From a virus: 42,640 nucleotides of DNA. This document shows positions 7,030-13,102 of this stretch, in pieces (the stretch's first letter is position 1; each line of letters opens with the position of its first letter). The DNA is taken from IMG/VR virus record IMGVR_UViG_3300023297_000022, positions 1 to 42,640 of that record, one strand, 5' to 3'. The notes under the pieces were generated by a model. The model saw only the letters and a list, made by a program, of their open reading frames with translations, did not search any database and was not told the DNA's origin. The position numbers were made by a program, and so were the translations under genes.

Positions 7030-7433
7030 GAGAGATAAAGTTTAGGATGTGGAGTCCTAAATCTGAAAAATATTTTTATGGCACAGAGCCATTATATTGT
7101 TTGATAAGCCAGACAAGTTTTAACTCAAAAGAAGAAATATTGGGGGATATACCGTTTGATTTTATTGCCGAGGGCTTTGTGTTTGAGCAATACACCGGGC
7201 TTAAAGACAAGAACGGAAAAGAGATATATGACGGGGATAAGATTAAATACTGGCACGAAGAAAAGTTTTTTAAAGTTGAAGTTGAGGGACACATTGAGTG
7301 GGATGAAATCGAAGTAGCTTTTTTAATTGTTTATTATTCGGGCAGCATTTTGATAAGTAGCCTAGATGTAACATACTGCATGTTTGAAGTAATAGGAAAT
7401 ATACATGAGGTAACAAATGAAACACCTAAATAA
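7026..7433 (+). CDS. YopX family protein
   Basis: 135 aa. N-terminus 'MREIKFRMWSPKSEKYFYG', the middle 'FEQYTGLKDKNGKEIYDGDKIKY' and the C-terminal 'FEVIGNIHEV' are diagnostic of the YopX family, which is widespread in phages and prophages. Function unknown; the conserved YDGD core forms a beta-rich complex. Overlaps the next gene by 17 bases. Confidence 0.85.
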   Translation: MREIKFRMWSPKSEKYFYGTEPLYCLISQTSFNSKEEILGDIPFDFIAEGFVFEQYTGLKDKNGKEIYDGDKIKYWHEEKFFKVEVEGHIEWDEIEVAFLIVYYSGSILISSLDVTYCMFEVIGNIHEVTNETPK

Positions 7434-7629
7434 ATGCAGAGAGTGTATTGCAATTAGATTAATGCCGGAGTATAAGAAGCCAAAAGTTTGTCCTCTTTGT
7501 GGTTTAATCTATGGAAATATCATTATAAATACAAAATTAGAATCAGTAGTAATAAATTTCCCCAATGATGGTAATGCATATATTGTAAAAACAGGAGATA
7601 CAAAACCCAAATTTTGGAAATGTAAATAA
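7417..7629 (+). CDS. Small zinc-binding protein, 70 aa
   Basis: Has CRECI near the start and CPLCG at about residues 25-29, a zinc-knuckle arrangement. The remainder is beta-rich. Start ATG 7417 lies within the YopX gene's last codons behind GAGG. No function assigned. Confidence 0.5.
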   Translation: MKHLNKCRECIAIRLMPEYKKPKVCPLCGLIYGNIIINTKLESVVINFPNDGNAYIVKTGDTKPKFWKCK

Positions 7630-7781
7630 TGCCAATATACGAATACTACTGTCCTGAATGCAATTACGAGAAATCAGATATGACTTTCTACGATGCAATT
7701 ATAATCTGTCCTTTTTGTAGCGTGGAAATGAAAAAGAAAGTAAGCCTGAGTAATTTTAAGATGGAGGAATGGAATGTCTAA
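7629..7781 (+). CDS. FmdB-like zinc ribbon protein, 50 aa
   Basis: Reads MPIYEYYCPECNYEKSD... then 'ICPFCSVEMKKKV', matching the FmdB-type single-strand zinc ribbon (MPIYEYxCxxC...CPxC). Starts on the previous stop (TAATG) and overlaps the next gene by 8 bases. Such proteins are putative transcription-related zinc ribbons. Confidence 0.65.
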   Translation: MPIYEYYCPECNYEKSDMTFYDAIIICPFCSVEMKKKVSLSNFKMEEWNV

Positions 7782-7908
7782 AGATCATAAAATAAACCCT
7801 TTTAAGTTTGGTAAATCAGAAAAAAACTTAACTTATGTTTGTTTAGTAGAAGATGATAAAGTAATTGAATGTTTAGTGACCGATGAATATATATTTTTTA
7901 ATGGTTAA
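7774..7908 (+). CDS. Hypothetical 44-aa protein
   Basis: MSKDHKINPFKFGKSEK... with a beta-rich C-terminal half ('TYVCLVEDDKVIECLV'). GGAGG at 7764-7768 is well spaced upstream. Function unknown. Confidence 0.45.
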   Translation: MSKDHKINPFKFGKSEKNLTYVCLVEDDKVIECLVTDEYIFFNG

Positions 7909-7911
7909 GTA

Positions 7912-8133
7912 ATGAAACTTAAAAGTAAAACACATCAAATATTCTTGTATTTTTATCTATGTTATGGTATGTTTGTTGGACTTATTCTTTTATTATTAGG
8001 TCTATTTGCACTGTGTAATTGTGGTGGCATAGTTGAGGTTCTGTTTGATATATATCTTTGTTTTGTTGGTGTTTTTATTGCAAAAGAAATAATAAAAAGC
8101 TATTCACGTTATAGTAAGTGGAATCATATATAA
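7912..8133 (+). CDS. Small membrane protein, 73 aa, two TM helices
   Basis: Two hydrophobic segments (about residues 9-34 and 40-58) separated by a short Cys-Asn-Cys-Gly-Gly turn. The charged C-terminus (KEIIKSYSRYSKWNH) suggests N-in/C-in topology. Function unknown; it lies far from the lysis genes, so superinfection exclusion is as likely as lysis (inference). Confidence 0.5.
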   Translation: MKLKSKTHQIFLYFYLCYGMFVGLILLLLGLFALCNCGGIVEVLFDIYLCFVGVFIAKEIIKSYSRYSKWNHI

Positions 8134-8158
8134 AATTTATAAGAGAGGGTTTAATAAA

Positions 8159-8350
8159 TTGGAACTAAGCAGGAGATCCTTTATAAAGGCAACATGTGCA
8201 GGTCTTGGGGCTTTGATAATACCCCTTGATATTATTCCATCTCCAAGGCCATTTTTAATGGTTGGTGATAAAATAACAATTGGTGATTGTAACAAGGTAT
8301 TTACTGTTACAGAAATTTATGATGGAAGGGCGGAGTTAAAAAGAGAATGA
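8159..8350 (+). CDS. Tiny protein with twin-arginine (Tat) signal, 63 aa
   Basis: Begins MELSRRSFIKATCAGLGAL, a textbook Tat motif (S-R-R-x-F-I-K) followed by a weakly hydrophobic stretch. Only about 30 residues remain after it, beta-rich ('FLMVGDKITIGDCNKVFTVTEIYDG'). TTG start at 8159 after GAGAGGG; no ATG alternative retains the motif. Folded export of so small a domain is unusual. ATGA-coupled to the next gene. Confidence 0.55.
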   Translation: MELSRRSFIKATCAGLGALIIPLDIIPSPRPFLMVGDKITIGDCNKVFTVTEIYDGRAELKRE

Positions 8351-8556
8351 AACGAACATGTAAAGACTGTCACTACTATTATGACAATGAAGCGTGTAGA
8401 AGATATCCAGCTACAGAATATTGTAAGGAGCCAACTGACTGGTGCGGTGAGTTTAAACCAAACACAAAGTTACTACTTGAAAGCATGAAATTATATGAGA
8501 ATACCATGAATATGCTTAACCTAACAGCGGAGAATACCAATGAAACTAACAGCTAA
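8347..8556 (+). CDS. Cys-rich hypothetical protein, 69 aa
   Basis: Six cysteines in the first half ('CKDCHYYYDNEACRR', 'YCKEP', 'DWCGEF') resemble the phage CxxCxxW...C...CGxF zinc-binding module. The C-terminal half is helical. The start overlaps the Tat-signal gene and the end overlaps the terminase small subunit gene by 17 bases. Function unknown. Confidence 0.55.
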   Translation: MKRTCKDCHYYYDNEACRRYPATEYCKEPTDWCGEFKPNTKLLLESMKLYENTMNMLNLTAENTNETNS

Positions 8557-9082
8557 ACAGCAAACAGCAAAGAAAACTAAAGAGGAAACTCAATTTTCTT
8601 CTACTAATCAGCCAGAGAATGGTAGCCAACATTTAAAGTTTGAAACAGAGAGAGAGTTACAAGACAAAATAAGTGAATATTTTGAGTCATGCAACACAAG
8701 GGTAATTAAGGTATATGATAAGAAAAAACAAGAGGTTGTGGAGATTGTTAGCCAGATACCATATACAGTAGAGGGATTGTGCGACACACTAGATATAGAC
8801 AGAAGAACACTATTAAACTATTCTCTTATTGACCGCTACTTTCACACTATAAGAAAAGCAAAGATAAAAATACATAGAAACAAGATGGAAAGAGGACTAG
8901 AAGGCTTGAGTAATCCATCGGTTACAATGTTTGATGTTAAGAATAATCACGACTACAAAGATAAAACAGAGGTTGAGTCTACGGGTAAAGACGGTGGCCC
9001 TATCCAATATTCAGACATGACAACTGAAGAAATCGACCAGAGATTAAAGGAACTTAGAGATAAGGAGGATGAAGATGTTTGA
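8540..9082 (+). CDS. terS: Terminase small subunit
   Basis: 180 aa. 'IPYTVEGLCDTLDIDRRTLLNY' is the HTH DNA-recognition region typical of P22 gp3-like/Terminase small subunits; it is followed by a helical oligomerisation region, 'MERGLEGLSNPSVTMFDVKNNHDYKDKT', and an acidic C-terminal tail that usually contacts the large subunit. It recognises the pac site and regulates TerL. Three tiny genes separate it from terL. Confidence 0.85.
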   Translation: MKLTAKQQTAKKTKEETQFSSTNQPENGSQHLKFETERELQDKISEYFESCNTRVIKVYDKKKQEVVEIVSQIPYTVEGLCDTLDIDRRTLLNYSLIDRYFHTIRKAKIKIHRNKMERGLEGLSNPSVTMFDVKNNHDYKDKTEVESTGKDGGPIQYSDMTTEEIDQRLKELRDKEDEDV

Positions 9083-9134
9083 AATAGTTGTAATAATTCT
9101 GTTACTTCTCATTGCTTTTAATACAGGATGTTAG
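9075..9134 (+). CDS. 19-aa hydrophobic peptide ending in Cys
   Basis: MFEIVVIILLLLIAFNTGC behind a near-perfect AAGGAGG at 9062-9068. A single short membrane segment; the terminal Cys could form a disulfide or be lipid-modified (speculative). The strong ribosome site is the main reason to call it. Confidence 0.4.
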   Translation: MFEIVVIILLLLIAFNTGC

Positions 9135-9194
9135 AAATAATAAACTAAAGGAAAATCAAACCTTAAATGCCAATGCTCCACGGGTGGGTGAATA

Positions 9195-9278
9195 ATGGAA
9201 TGGTACACAGTTGTAATAATATTTTTGCCTGTTTGGGTGAGTATATTGTTTATGTTGCTAGATGGGATAAGTGACTGA
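9195..9278 (+). CDS. 27-aa membrane peptide
   Basis: MEWYTVVIIFLPVWVSILFM... a single hydrophobic helix with an acidic C-terminal end. The ribosome site is weak (GGGTGG). The stop overlaps the next ATG (TGATG), indicating coupling. Confidence 0.4.
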   Translation: MEWYTVVIIFLPVWVSILFMLLDGISD

Positions 9279-9460
9279 TGGGTGGTGACAAGATAATATT
9301 AGTTGATGATATAGAAGGATCATGTTTAATTGTTGGGTGTTATCATGACAGAAACCTATTTTTTACAGATAAGATATACAATCATAAATATTTAGAAGGT
9401 TTTATGAAGCTTTTAGATATATCACCAGAAGAATTCTTTGAGAAACTTGACAATAAATGA
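9278..9460 (+). CDS. Hypothetical 60-aa protein
   Basis: MGGDKIILVDDIEGSCLIVG... short alpha/beta protein ending 'ISPEEFFEKLDNK'. Coupled on both sides (TGATG with the 27-aa gene, ATGA with terL). Function unknown. Confidence 0.5.
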   Translation: MGGDKIILVDDIEGSCLIVGCYHDRNLFFTDKIYNHKYLEGFMKLLDISPEEFFEKLDNK

Positions 9461-10908
9461 ATAAAAAAGAAAAACTAGAAGAGATTGCATTGCTTGAGGC
9501 AAAGGAGATACAAAGGAAACAGAATCTTTGTCTTTACTGGTTTAATAAGTTCTATGATTGGCAGCTTGAATTTTGTGCCTCTACACTGTTAAAGTTTGAA
9601 TCATGCCTAATGGCCGCCAATCAAATAGGTAAAACTTTAGTGGGTACAGTTATTGATGCTTTTCATTTAATGGGTAACTATCCTGACAATTGGCCTGGTC
9701 ATAGATTTAAACATGCTCCCCTCGTGTGGTGTCTGGGTGTATCAACTGAAAAGACTAGAGATTTACTTCAGACCGCATTGTTTGGTAAGTATGACAAGCT
9801 AAATGGTTTTAAGGGTGGATTGATACCAAAAGACTTAATTGTTGATTGGGAGTCTATCTCTGGCGTGTCTAATGCTATGCGTACAGTAAGGGTTAGACAT
9901 AAGTCTGGTGGTATATCGAGAGTTCAATTCTGGTCATATTCTCAAGGGCAAGATGTATTAATGGGTGATAAGGTAGATCATTGCCATATAGATGAAGATC
10001 CTAAAGATCCTAAAATTAGACCACAGTTAGTAACAAGAACAATTAATGGTGATAAAGGCAGGGGTGGTAAAATAATATATACCTTTACACCTGAACATGG
10101 CCGGACGGACACGGTTATTAAGTTTATGTATGATCCCTCTCCCTCTCAATTCTTTCTGCAGAAGGGCTGGGTTGATGCCCCACACATGACCCAAGACAAA
10201 CAAGACAGGCTAATGGAACAATACGATGCCAGCCAAATAGACATGAGATCAAAGGGTGATCCGCTACTTGGTGAAGGTCGTATCTTTGATGTATCTGATG
10301 ACGTTATAGAGTGTGAACCAATAGAGATACCTGATTTCTGGAAGACCATTGTTTGTTGTGACTTCGGTGGTATGGGAAGTGGTGCGCATCCACAGGCTTT
10401 CGTTAAACTTTCAATAGACCTTGACAATGATATAATATATGTAACTAATTCATGGAAAGCTGTTGGTGTTAGTGCCAATGATGCTTGGGGTGCTGTCAAG
10501 TCGTGGGTTGGTAATTACCCCGTTGCTTGGCCTCATGATGGATTACACATGGAAAAGGCCCGTGACGATTCTATCCAGCTTAAACAACACTATGTAAACG
10601 CTGGTTTTAATATGCTTTGGGAACATGCCACATGGCTTGAAGGTGGTATATCTGTTGAAGCTGGTATAATGCAGATAAACACAAGATCAAGACAGGGTAG
10701 ATTTAGAGTATTCAAAGGACAACACGACCTAATGGATGAACGAAGACAATATCACAGGGTGAATGGTAAGATTATAAAGGTTCGTGATGACTTACTCGAT
10801 GCAATAAGAGCTGGTATTATGATGCTGAGATATGCTATATATAACGGTGAAGGGAATGAAAAAGAACCAGATATAATGCCCAGACCAATTGAACCAATGG
10901 GAAGATAA
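9457..10908 (+). CDS. terL: Terminase large subunit (ATPase/nuclease)
   Basis: 483 aa. Walker A-type 'AANQIGKT' (residues 53-60), Walker B 'HCHIDEDP' with D179/E180, coupling motif region 'IIYTFTP' (207-211), and a C-terminal RNase H-like nuclease beginning 'CCDFGG' (D302). Closest in type to the P22 gp2/Terminase_6 group: headful packaging motor that translocates DNA into the portal. In P22 the portal gene follows directly; here a 2.3-kb insertion separates them. Confidence 0.93.
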   Translation: MNKKEKLEEIALLEAKEIQRKQNLCLYWFNKFYDWQLEFCASTLLKFESCLMAANQIGKTLVGTVIDAFHLMGNYPDNWPGHRFKHAPLVWCLGVSTEKTRDLLQTALFGKYDKLNGFKGGLIPKDLIVDWESISGVSNAMRTVRVRHKSGGISRVQFWSYSQGQDVLMGDKVDHCHIDEDPKDPKIRPQLVTRTINGDKGRGGKIIYTFTPEHGRTDTVIKFMYDPSPSQFFLQKGWVDAPHMTQDKQDRLMEQYDASQIDMRSKGDPLLGEGRIFDVSDDVIECEPIEIPDFWKTIVCCDFGGMGSGAHPQAFVKLSIDLDNDIIYVTNSWKAVGVSANDAWGAVKSWVGNYPVAWPHDGLHMEKARDDSIQLKQHYVNAGFNMLWEHATWLEGGISVEAGIMQINTRSRQGRFRVFKGQHDLMDERRQYHRVNGKIIKVRDDLLDAIRAGIMMLRYAIYNGEGNEKEPDIMPRPIEPMGR

Positions 10909-10940
10909 GGGGTTGTAATTATTATCTTATATGCTATTAT

Positions 10941-10991
10941 TAACGTATAAACTGAGGTGCTGCTTAAGCAGTCGGCTCAAGTGAGAGGTTA
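10941..10991 (-). repeat. attC-like site A (minus orientation)
   Basis: Minus strand: TAAC, 5-nt spacer CTCTC, ACT[T]GAG, CTGC-TTAA-GCAG apical stem, CTC-AGT, 6-nt spacer TTATAC, GTTA. The unpaired base after the third stem pair and the 5/6-nt central spacers match the single-strand attC design (R''-L''...L'-R') used by integron integrases. Confidence 0.7.
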
Positions 10992-11008
10992 GCACAAGGA
11001 GGTTGATT

Positions 11009-11179
11009 GTGAAGTACATATTTATTGGTTCTTCGTGCTTTGTTTACACAATAAAAAGTATTGTAAAAGATCTAGCTATATTGCGTCTCTATAAAAATCC
11101 AGACGATTTTAGTAGAGGTATAAAACTGAAAGATGTTGAGATTGATGGTTGGAGTACCTATTTATCTTCAGCCATATAG
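11009..11179 (+). CDS. Cassette protein, 56 aa (GTG start)
   Basis: MKYIFIGSSCFVYTIKSIVK... ending 'DGWSTYLSSAI'. A strong AAGGAGG directly follows the GTTAGCA end of attC-like site A, the position expected of a cassette's first gene. It converges on, and overlaps by 22 bases, the DUF3892 gene. Function unknown. Confidence 0.45.
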   Translation: MKYIFIGSSCFVYTIKSIVKDLAILRLYKNPDDFSRGIKLKDVEIDGWSTYLSSAI

Positions 11180-11388
11180 TCAAGATTGTTTTTTTCTTTA
11201 CTGTCTGGTCTTGTGCGTAGATGACTTTTTGCATTTTTAGGATGAACCGCAACGGCATCTATTTGGCCTTTTTCAGCCATCTCGATAGCTTTTTTTAAGG
11301 GAGTGAATGTTGTGTTGCCTTCTATTTTTACTTTAGTGATGTTACCTTTTGGATCTGCTTTTGCATCAATAATCTTTTTTTTAGGCAT
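11158..11388 (-). CDS. DUF3892-like cassette protein
   Basis: 76 aa. 'DPKGNITKVKIEG', 'KKAIEMAEKGQIDAVAVHP', 'LRTRPDSKEKNNLD' follow the DUF3892 pattern (small beta-alpha domain ending in xLRSxPDxxxxNNLxxL). On the minus strand inside an otherwise plus-strand region, preceded by AAAGGAG, and bounded by attC-like sites A and B. Family function not established. Confidence 0.7.
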   Translation of the reverse strand: MPKKKIIDAKADPKGNITKVKIEGNTTFTPLKKAIEMAEKGQIDAVAVHPKNAKSHLRTRPDSKEKNNLDYMAEDK

Positions 11389-11423
11389 CGCATGTCTCCT
11401 TTTGTTTGAGGTTTAATTATGTA

Positions 11424-11478
11424 TACAACAAATCACTTGTGCGGAACTGCTCAATTATCTACTCAGTTTAAACGTTAG
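11424..11478 (+). repeat. attC-like site B (plus orientation, degenerate stem)
   Basis: Plus strand: CAAC, 5-nt spacer AAATC, ACT[T]GTG, ..., CTC-AGT, 6-nt spacer TTAAAC, GTTAGGT. GTTAGGT fits the R' consensus GTTRRRY exactly. Similar to site A but in the opposite orientation; stem pairing is poorer than in the other sites. The stop codon of the neighbouring minus-strand gene lies in its spacer. Confidence 0.55.
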
Positions 11479-11863
11479 GTTCAAATATGATAGAGATTAT
11501 TGATTTTATATACGGCCATATTTGGATTGTTAATGTTGTAAGTGCAATAGCACTTGCAATTATGGCTATAATATTAGCCTTAGATGCTCGTGAATCTGCC
11601 TTAGATGCTAAAACGTTGGCCTCTAATGCTATAGAATTGGAACGCTTGGCCGTTTCATTGGCTTCTCGTGCTAAATTAATTGACTCTTTAGAATTAAGGT
11701 TATTTGATAATGAAGATTTATTGTCACACCATGTTTTTACTACTTGATAAAATTCATCGGATGGTTGTCCGTAGCTGCCGTCAGCCAGATAAGACAGTGT
11801 CTTTTCAAGACCGTTTTCCTCTAGGCATTAAGCTATTTCGTATGGGGACTTATCAAGTGTCAT
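11468..11863 (-). pseudogene. Cassette gene for coiled-coil/membrane protein with in-frame TAA
   Basis: The minus strand reads MTLDKSPYEIA, then TAA (11828-11830), then an open frame of 119 residues (CLEENGLEKTLSYLADGS...). The latter ends in a heptad-like coil (AREANETAKRSNS..ALEANVLASKAD) followed by a hydrophobic helix (IIAIIASAIALTTLTIQIW). The part after the stop has no good start codon or ribosome site, so it looks like a nonsense-interrupted gene. Its final codons run into attC-like site B, as cassette genes usually do. The plus-strand frame at 11487-11747 is its antisense. Confidence 0.55.
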
Positions 11864-11891
11864 TATTATTTGTTATTATTTTATGTAGTGC

Positions 11892-11946
11892 TAACGTGTA
11901 AGTTCACTGGTGCCAAGCTTTGGCATCCATGTGTAACGCTTTGTTA
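11892..11946 (-). repeat. attC-like site C (minus orientation)
   Basis: Minus strand: TAAC, AAAGC (5 nt), GTT[A]CAC..TGG, apical TGCCAA-AGC-TTGGCA, CCA-GTG-AAC, TTACAC (6 nt), GTTA. Three bases of the first arm are extrahelical. Almost identical to site E, differing only in the apical loop. Confidence 0.8.
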
Positions 11947-11997
11947 TGTGATTTTAAGGTTAAAATTATGCAAAAAGCAACATGGTCATATATAAGA

Positions 11998-12213
11998 TCA
12001 CTTAAACCGTATAATGATCCTGTCAAAGACTACCTTCATAGCGTTAAAGTGTTCTTTCGTATAAGAAGGATCAGCTTGAGACTTTTTTATCATTTCAAAA
12101 TACTGGTCTTCAAAGACAAACTTAAAGGGTTCATCCTTAAATTCTTTGATCGCAAGTGCAACTAGGAAACATTCATGTACCATTGATGCTGCTATTAATT
12201 CAACATTTGTCAT
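11998..12213 (-). CDS. Cassette protein, 71 aa
   Basis: MTNVELIAASMVHECFLVALAIKEFK..., mainly helical and with no recognised family. Start at 12213 because AAAGGAG lies 7 bases upstream on the minus strand; longer in-frame starts lack a ribosome site. The stop lies 52 bases before attC-like site C, typical of a gene cassette. Function unknown. Confidence 0.6.
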   Translation of the reverse strand: MTNVELIAASMVHECFLVALAIKEFKDEPFKFVFEDQYFEMIKKSQADPSYTKEHFNAMKVVFDRIIIRFK

Positions 12214-12269
12214 GTATTTGCTCCTTTGTGAGTTATTTAAGTTAATGTTCTTTGAAATGTAAATAGAAG

Positions 12270-12450
12270 AGGAAGGCGCCATATAACCATTCAAGGATGG
12301 TTGTATACAATCCCAAAAATGAAGGATTGCCGTTGTTGAATGTTAAAATTCTTTCGATAGGTGCCGTACTCCTATTAAAGTTCTTGTTGTGAAGAACACG
12401 AATTTTTGACCCAGCTTAGTACAGTGACTTTCTCTAACAAGCGCCTTCCT
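12270..12450 (-). repeat. 10-bp long-range inverted repeat with hairpins in cassette C-D
   Basis: AGGAAGGCGC at 12270-12279 and its complement at 12441-12450 enclose small hairpins (12286-12303, AACCAT/ATGGTT; and CAATCC/GGATTG near 12310-12330). The segment between the 34-aa and 71-aa frames has no other gene and appears to be structured RNA. Confidence 0.4.
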
Positions 12451-12479
12451 ATCAGTATGTAAGTTATAAACTTACGCAT
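12375..12479 (-). CDS. Small cassette peptide, 34 aa
   Basis: MRKFITYILIGRRLLEKVTV... with an excellent AAGGAGG site. The start is enclosed by CCTATC/GATAGG and GTAAGTT/AACTTAC hairpins, and a CTCCTT element upstream could pair with the ribosome site. Basic and partly hydrophobic; it could be a membrane-active peptide. It may be a leader for the 71-aa gene. Confidence 0.4.
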   Translation of the reverse strand: MRKFITYILIGRRLLEKVTVLSWVKNSCSSQQEL

Positions 12480-12570
12480 GATTGGCCTCCTTTCCGTAGA
12501 TAGGGTTTATCATTTACTGATAAGAAGGAGAAACGCCTCCCTCTTTTTATTTACATTTTATTTTTAAACA

Positions 12571-12623
12571 TAACGTGTGAGGTCACCGTGTTGCCGAAGG
12601 CAATCAGGTGTAGCGATTTGTTA
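12571..12623 (-). repeat. attC-like site D (minus orientation)
   Basis: Minus strand: TAAC, AAATC (5 nt), GCT[A]CACC, apical TTGCC-TTC-GGCAA, GGTGACC, TCACAC (6 nt), GTTA. Same spacer lengths and extrahelical base position as sites A, C and E although the primary sequence differs, so it is the architecture that is conserved. Confidence 0.75.
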
Positions 12624-12642
12624 ACTGGGGTTTTATTAAATA

Positions 12643-12673
12643 TGATGGGCCGAGCCATAGACCCAGCCCACCA
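12643..12673 (-). terminator. Hairpin after the 30-aa peptide gene
   Basis: TGGTGGGC/GCCCATCA pairs fully on the minus strand (one G-U), but has an A-C mismatch on the plus strand, so the minus transcript is the likely user. It begins 3 bases after the stop at 12677. The U tract after it is weak. Confidence 0.45.
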
Positions 12674-12676
12674 TTT

Positions 12677-12769
12677 TTAAGTGAGTAGCATCCATAGATA
12701 AATCACAAGTTGTACAGCTTGCAATATTCTATCTATAGGAATTCTCACTGTCAGTTTAAGTTCAAACAT
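12677..12769 (-). CDS. 30-aa hydrophobic peptide, type I toxin-like
   Basis: Minus strand: MFELKLTVRIPIDRILQ followed by a hydrophobic helix (AVQLVIYLWMLLT). AGGA lies ahead of the ATG. The coding RNA folds on itself (GTGAG...CTCAC outer stem, 12681-12749). Small size, one amphipathic membrane helix and a long structured leader are the general hallmarks of type I toxins such as TisB; no sequence similarity is claimed. Lies in the cassette between sites D and E. Confidence 0.45.
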   Translation of the reverse strand: MFELKLTVRIPIDRILQAVQLVIYLWMLLT

Positions 12770-12806
12770 AAGATTTTCCTTATAATTGAACGATTACTGA
12801 CGCGCC

Positions 12807-13012
12807 AGCAACCGAGTTAATGGTTGTTGGGTGATAGTTACGGAAAAGAAATGCAAATGTACCCAATTTGATAAAGCAGTTGGTCTACTGCTCATTTGCA
12901 ATTTTCTTTTTCTTGGCTATCATCAACAGGGTAGCTATCCCTGATGGGAAATTTCACTGGCCCCTGGCCAAGTACCTTTTACCGTGGGTAACGTAAAGAC
13001 CAGTGTAGTTTC
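12807..13012 (-). ncRNA. Highly structured leader RNA or ncRNA in cassette D-E
   Basis: Four consecutive hairpins: 12807-12830 (CAGCAACC/GGTTGTTG), 12831-12921 (a long imperfect stem GATAG...CTATC containing TGCAAATG/CATTTGCA and an inner AGCAG/CTGCT), about 12927-12943 (CAGGG/CCCTG), and about 12948-13012 (GGAAA..CACTGG/CCAGTG..TTTCC). No gene occupies this stretch on either strand. It precedes the 30-aa peptide on the minus strand and could regulate it or be an independent RNA. Confidence 0.45.
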
Positions 13013-13039
13013 CAAGTTCTTTAGTTTTATTGTTACAGT

Positions 13040-13096
13040 TAACGTGTAAGTTCACTGGTGCCAAGCTTTATGGCATCCATGTGTAACGCTTTGTTA
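13040..13096 (-). repeat. attC-like site E (minus orientation)
   Basis: Near copy of site C with two extra bases in the apical loop. On the minus strand it begins ATCTAAC, an exact RYYYAAC (R'') match, followed by AAAGC and the GTT[A]CAC arm and ends TTACAC-GTTA. It forms the portal-side boundary of the array. Confidence 0.8.
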
Positions 13097-13102
13097 GATA
13101 AT

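Noticed and set aside
11487-11747. Plus-strand 86-aa frame starting right after site B
   Set aside because: It is antisense to the coiled-coil/membrane cassette gene on the minus strand, whose sequence is far more protein-like; the Ala/Leu pattern is a mirror of the coil. It does start near the GTTAGG of site B, so some doubt remains.
11704-12165. Plus-strand frames at 11704-11901 and 11920-12165
   Set aside because: They overlap attC-like site C or are antisense to the better supported minus-strand cassette genes and lack ribosome sites.
12640-13037. Group II intron or hammerhead ribozyme
   Set aside because: No domain V-like hairpin; CTGATG is followed by G rather than A in the hammerhead core position. 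Left as unassigned structured RNA.
10941-13096. Hairpins in this block as ordinary terminators only
   Set aside because: Sites lack U tracts and keep constant 5/6-nt spacers and extrahelical bases, which terminators do not need.
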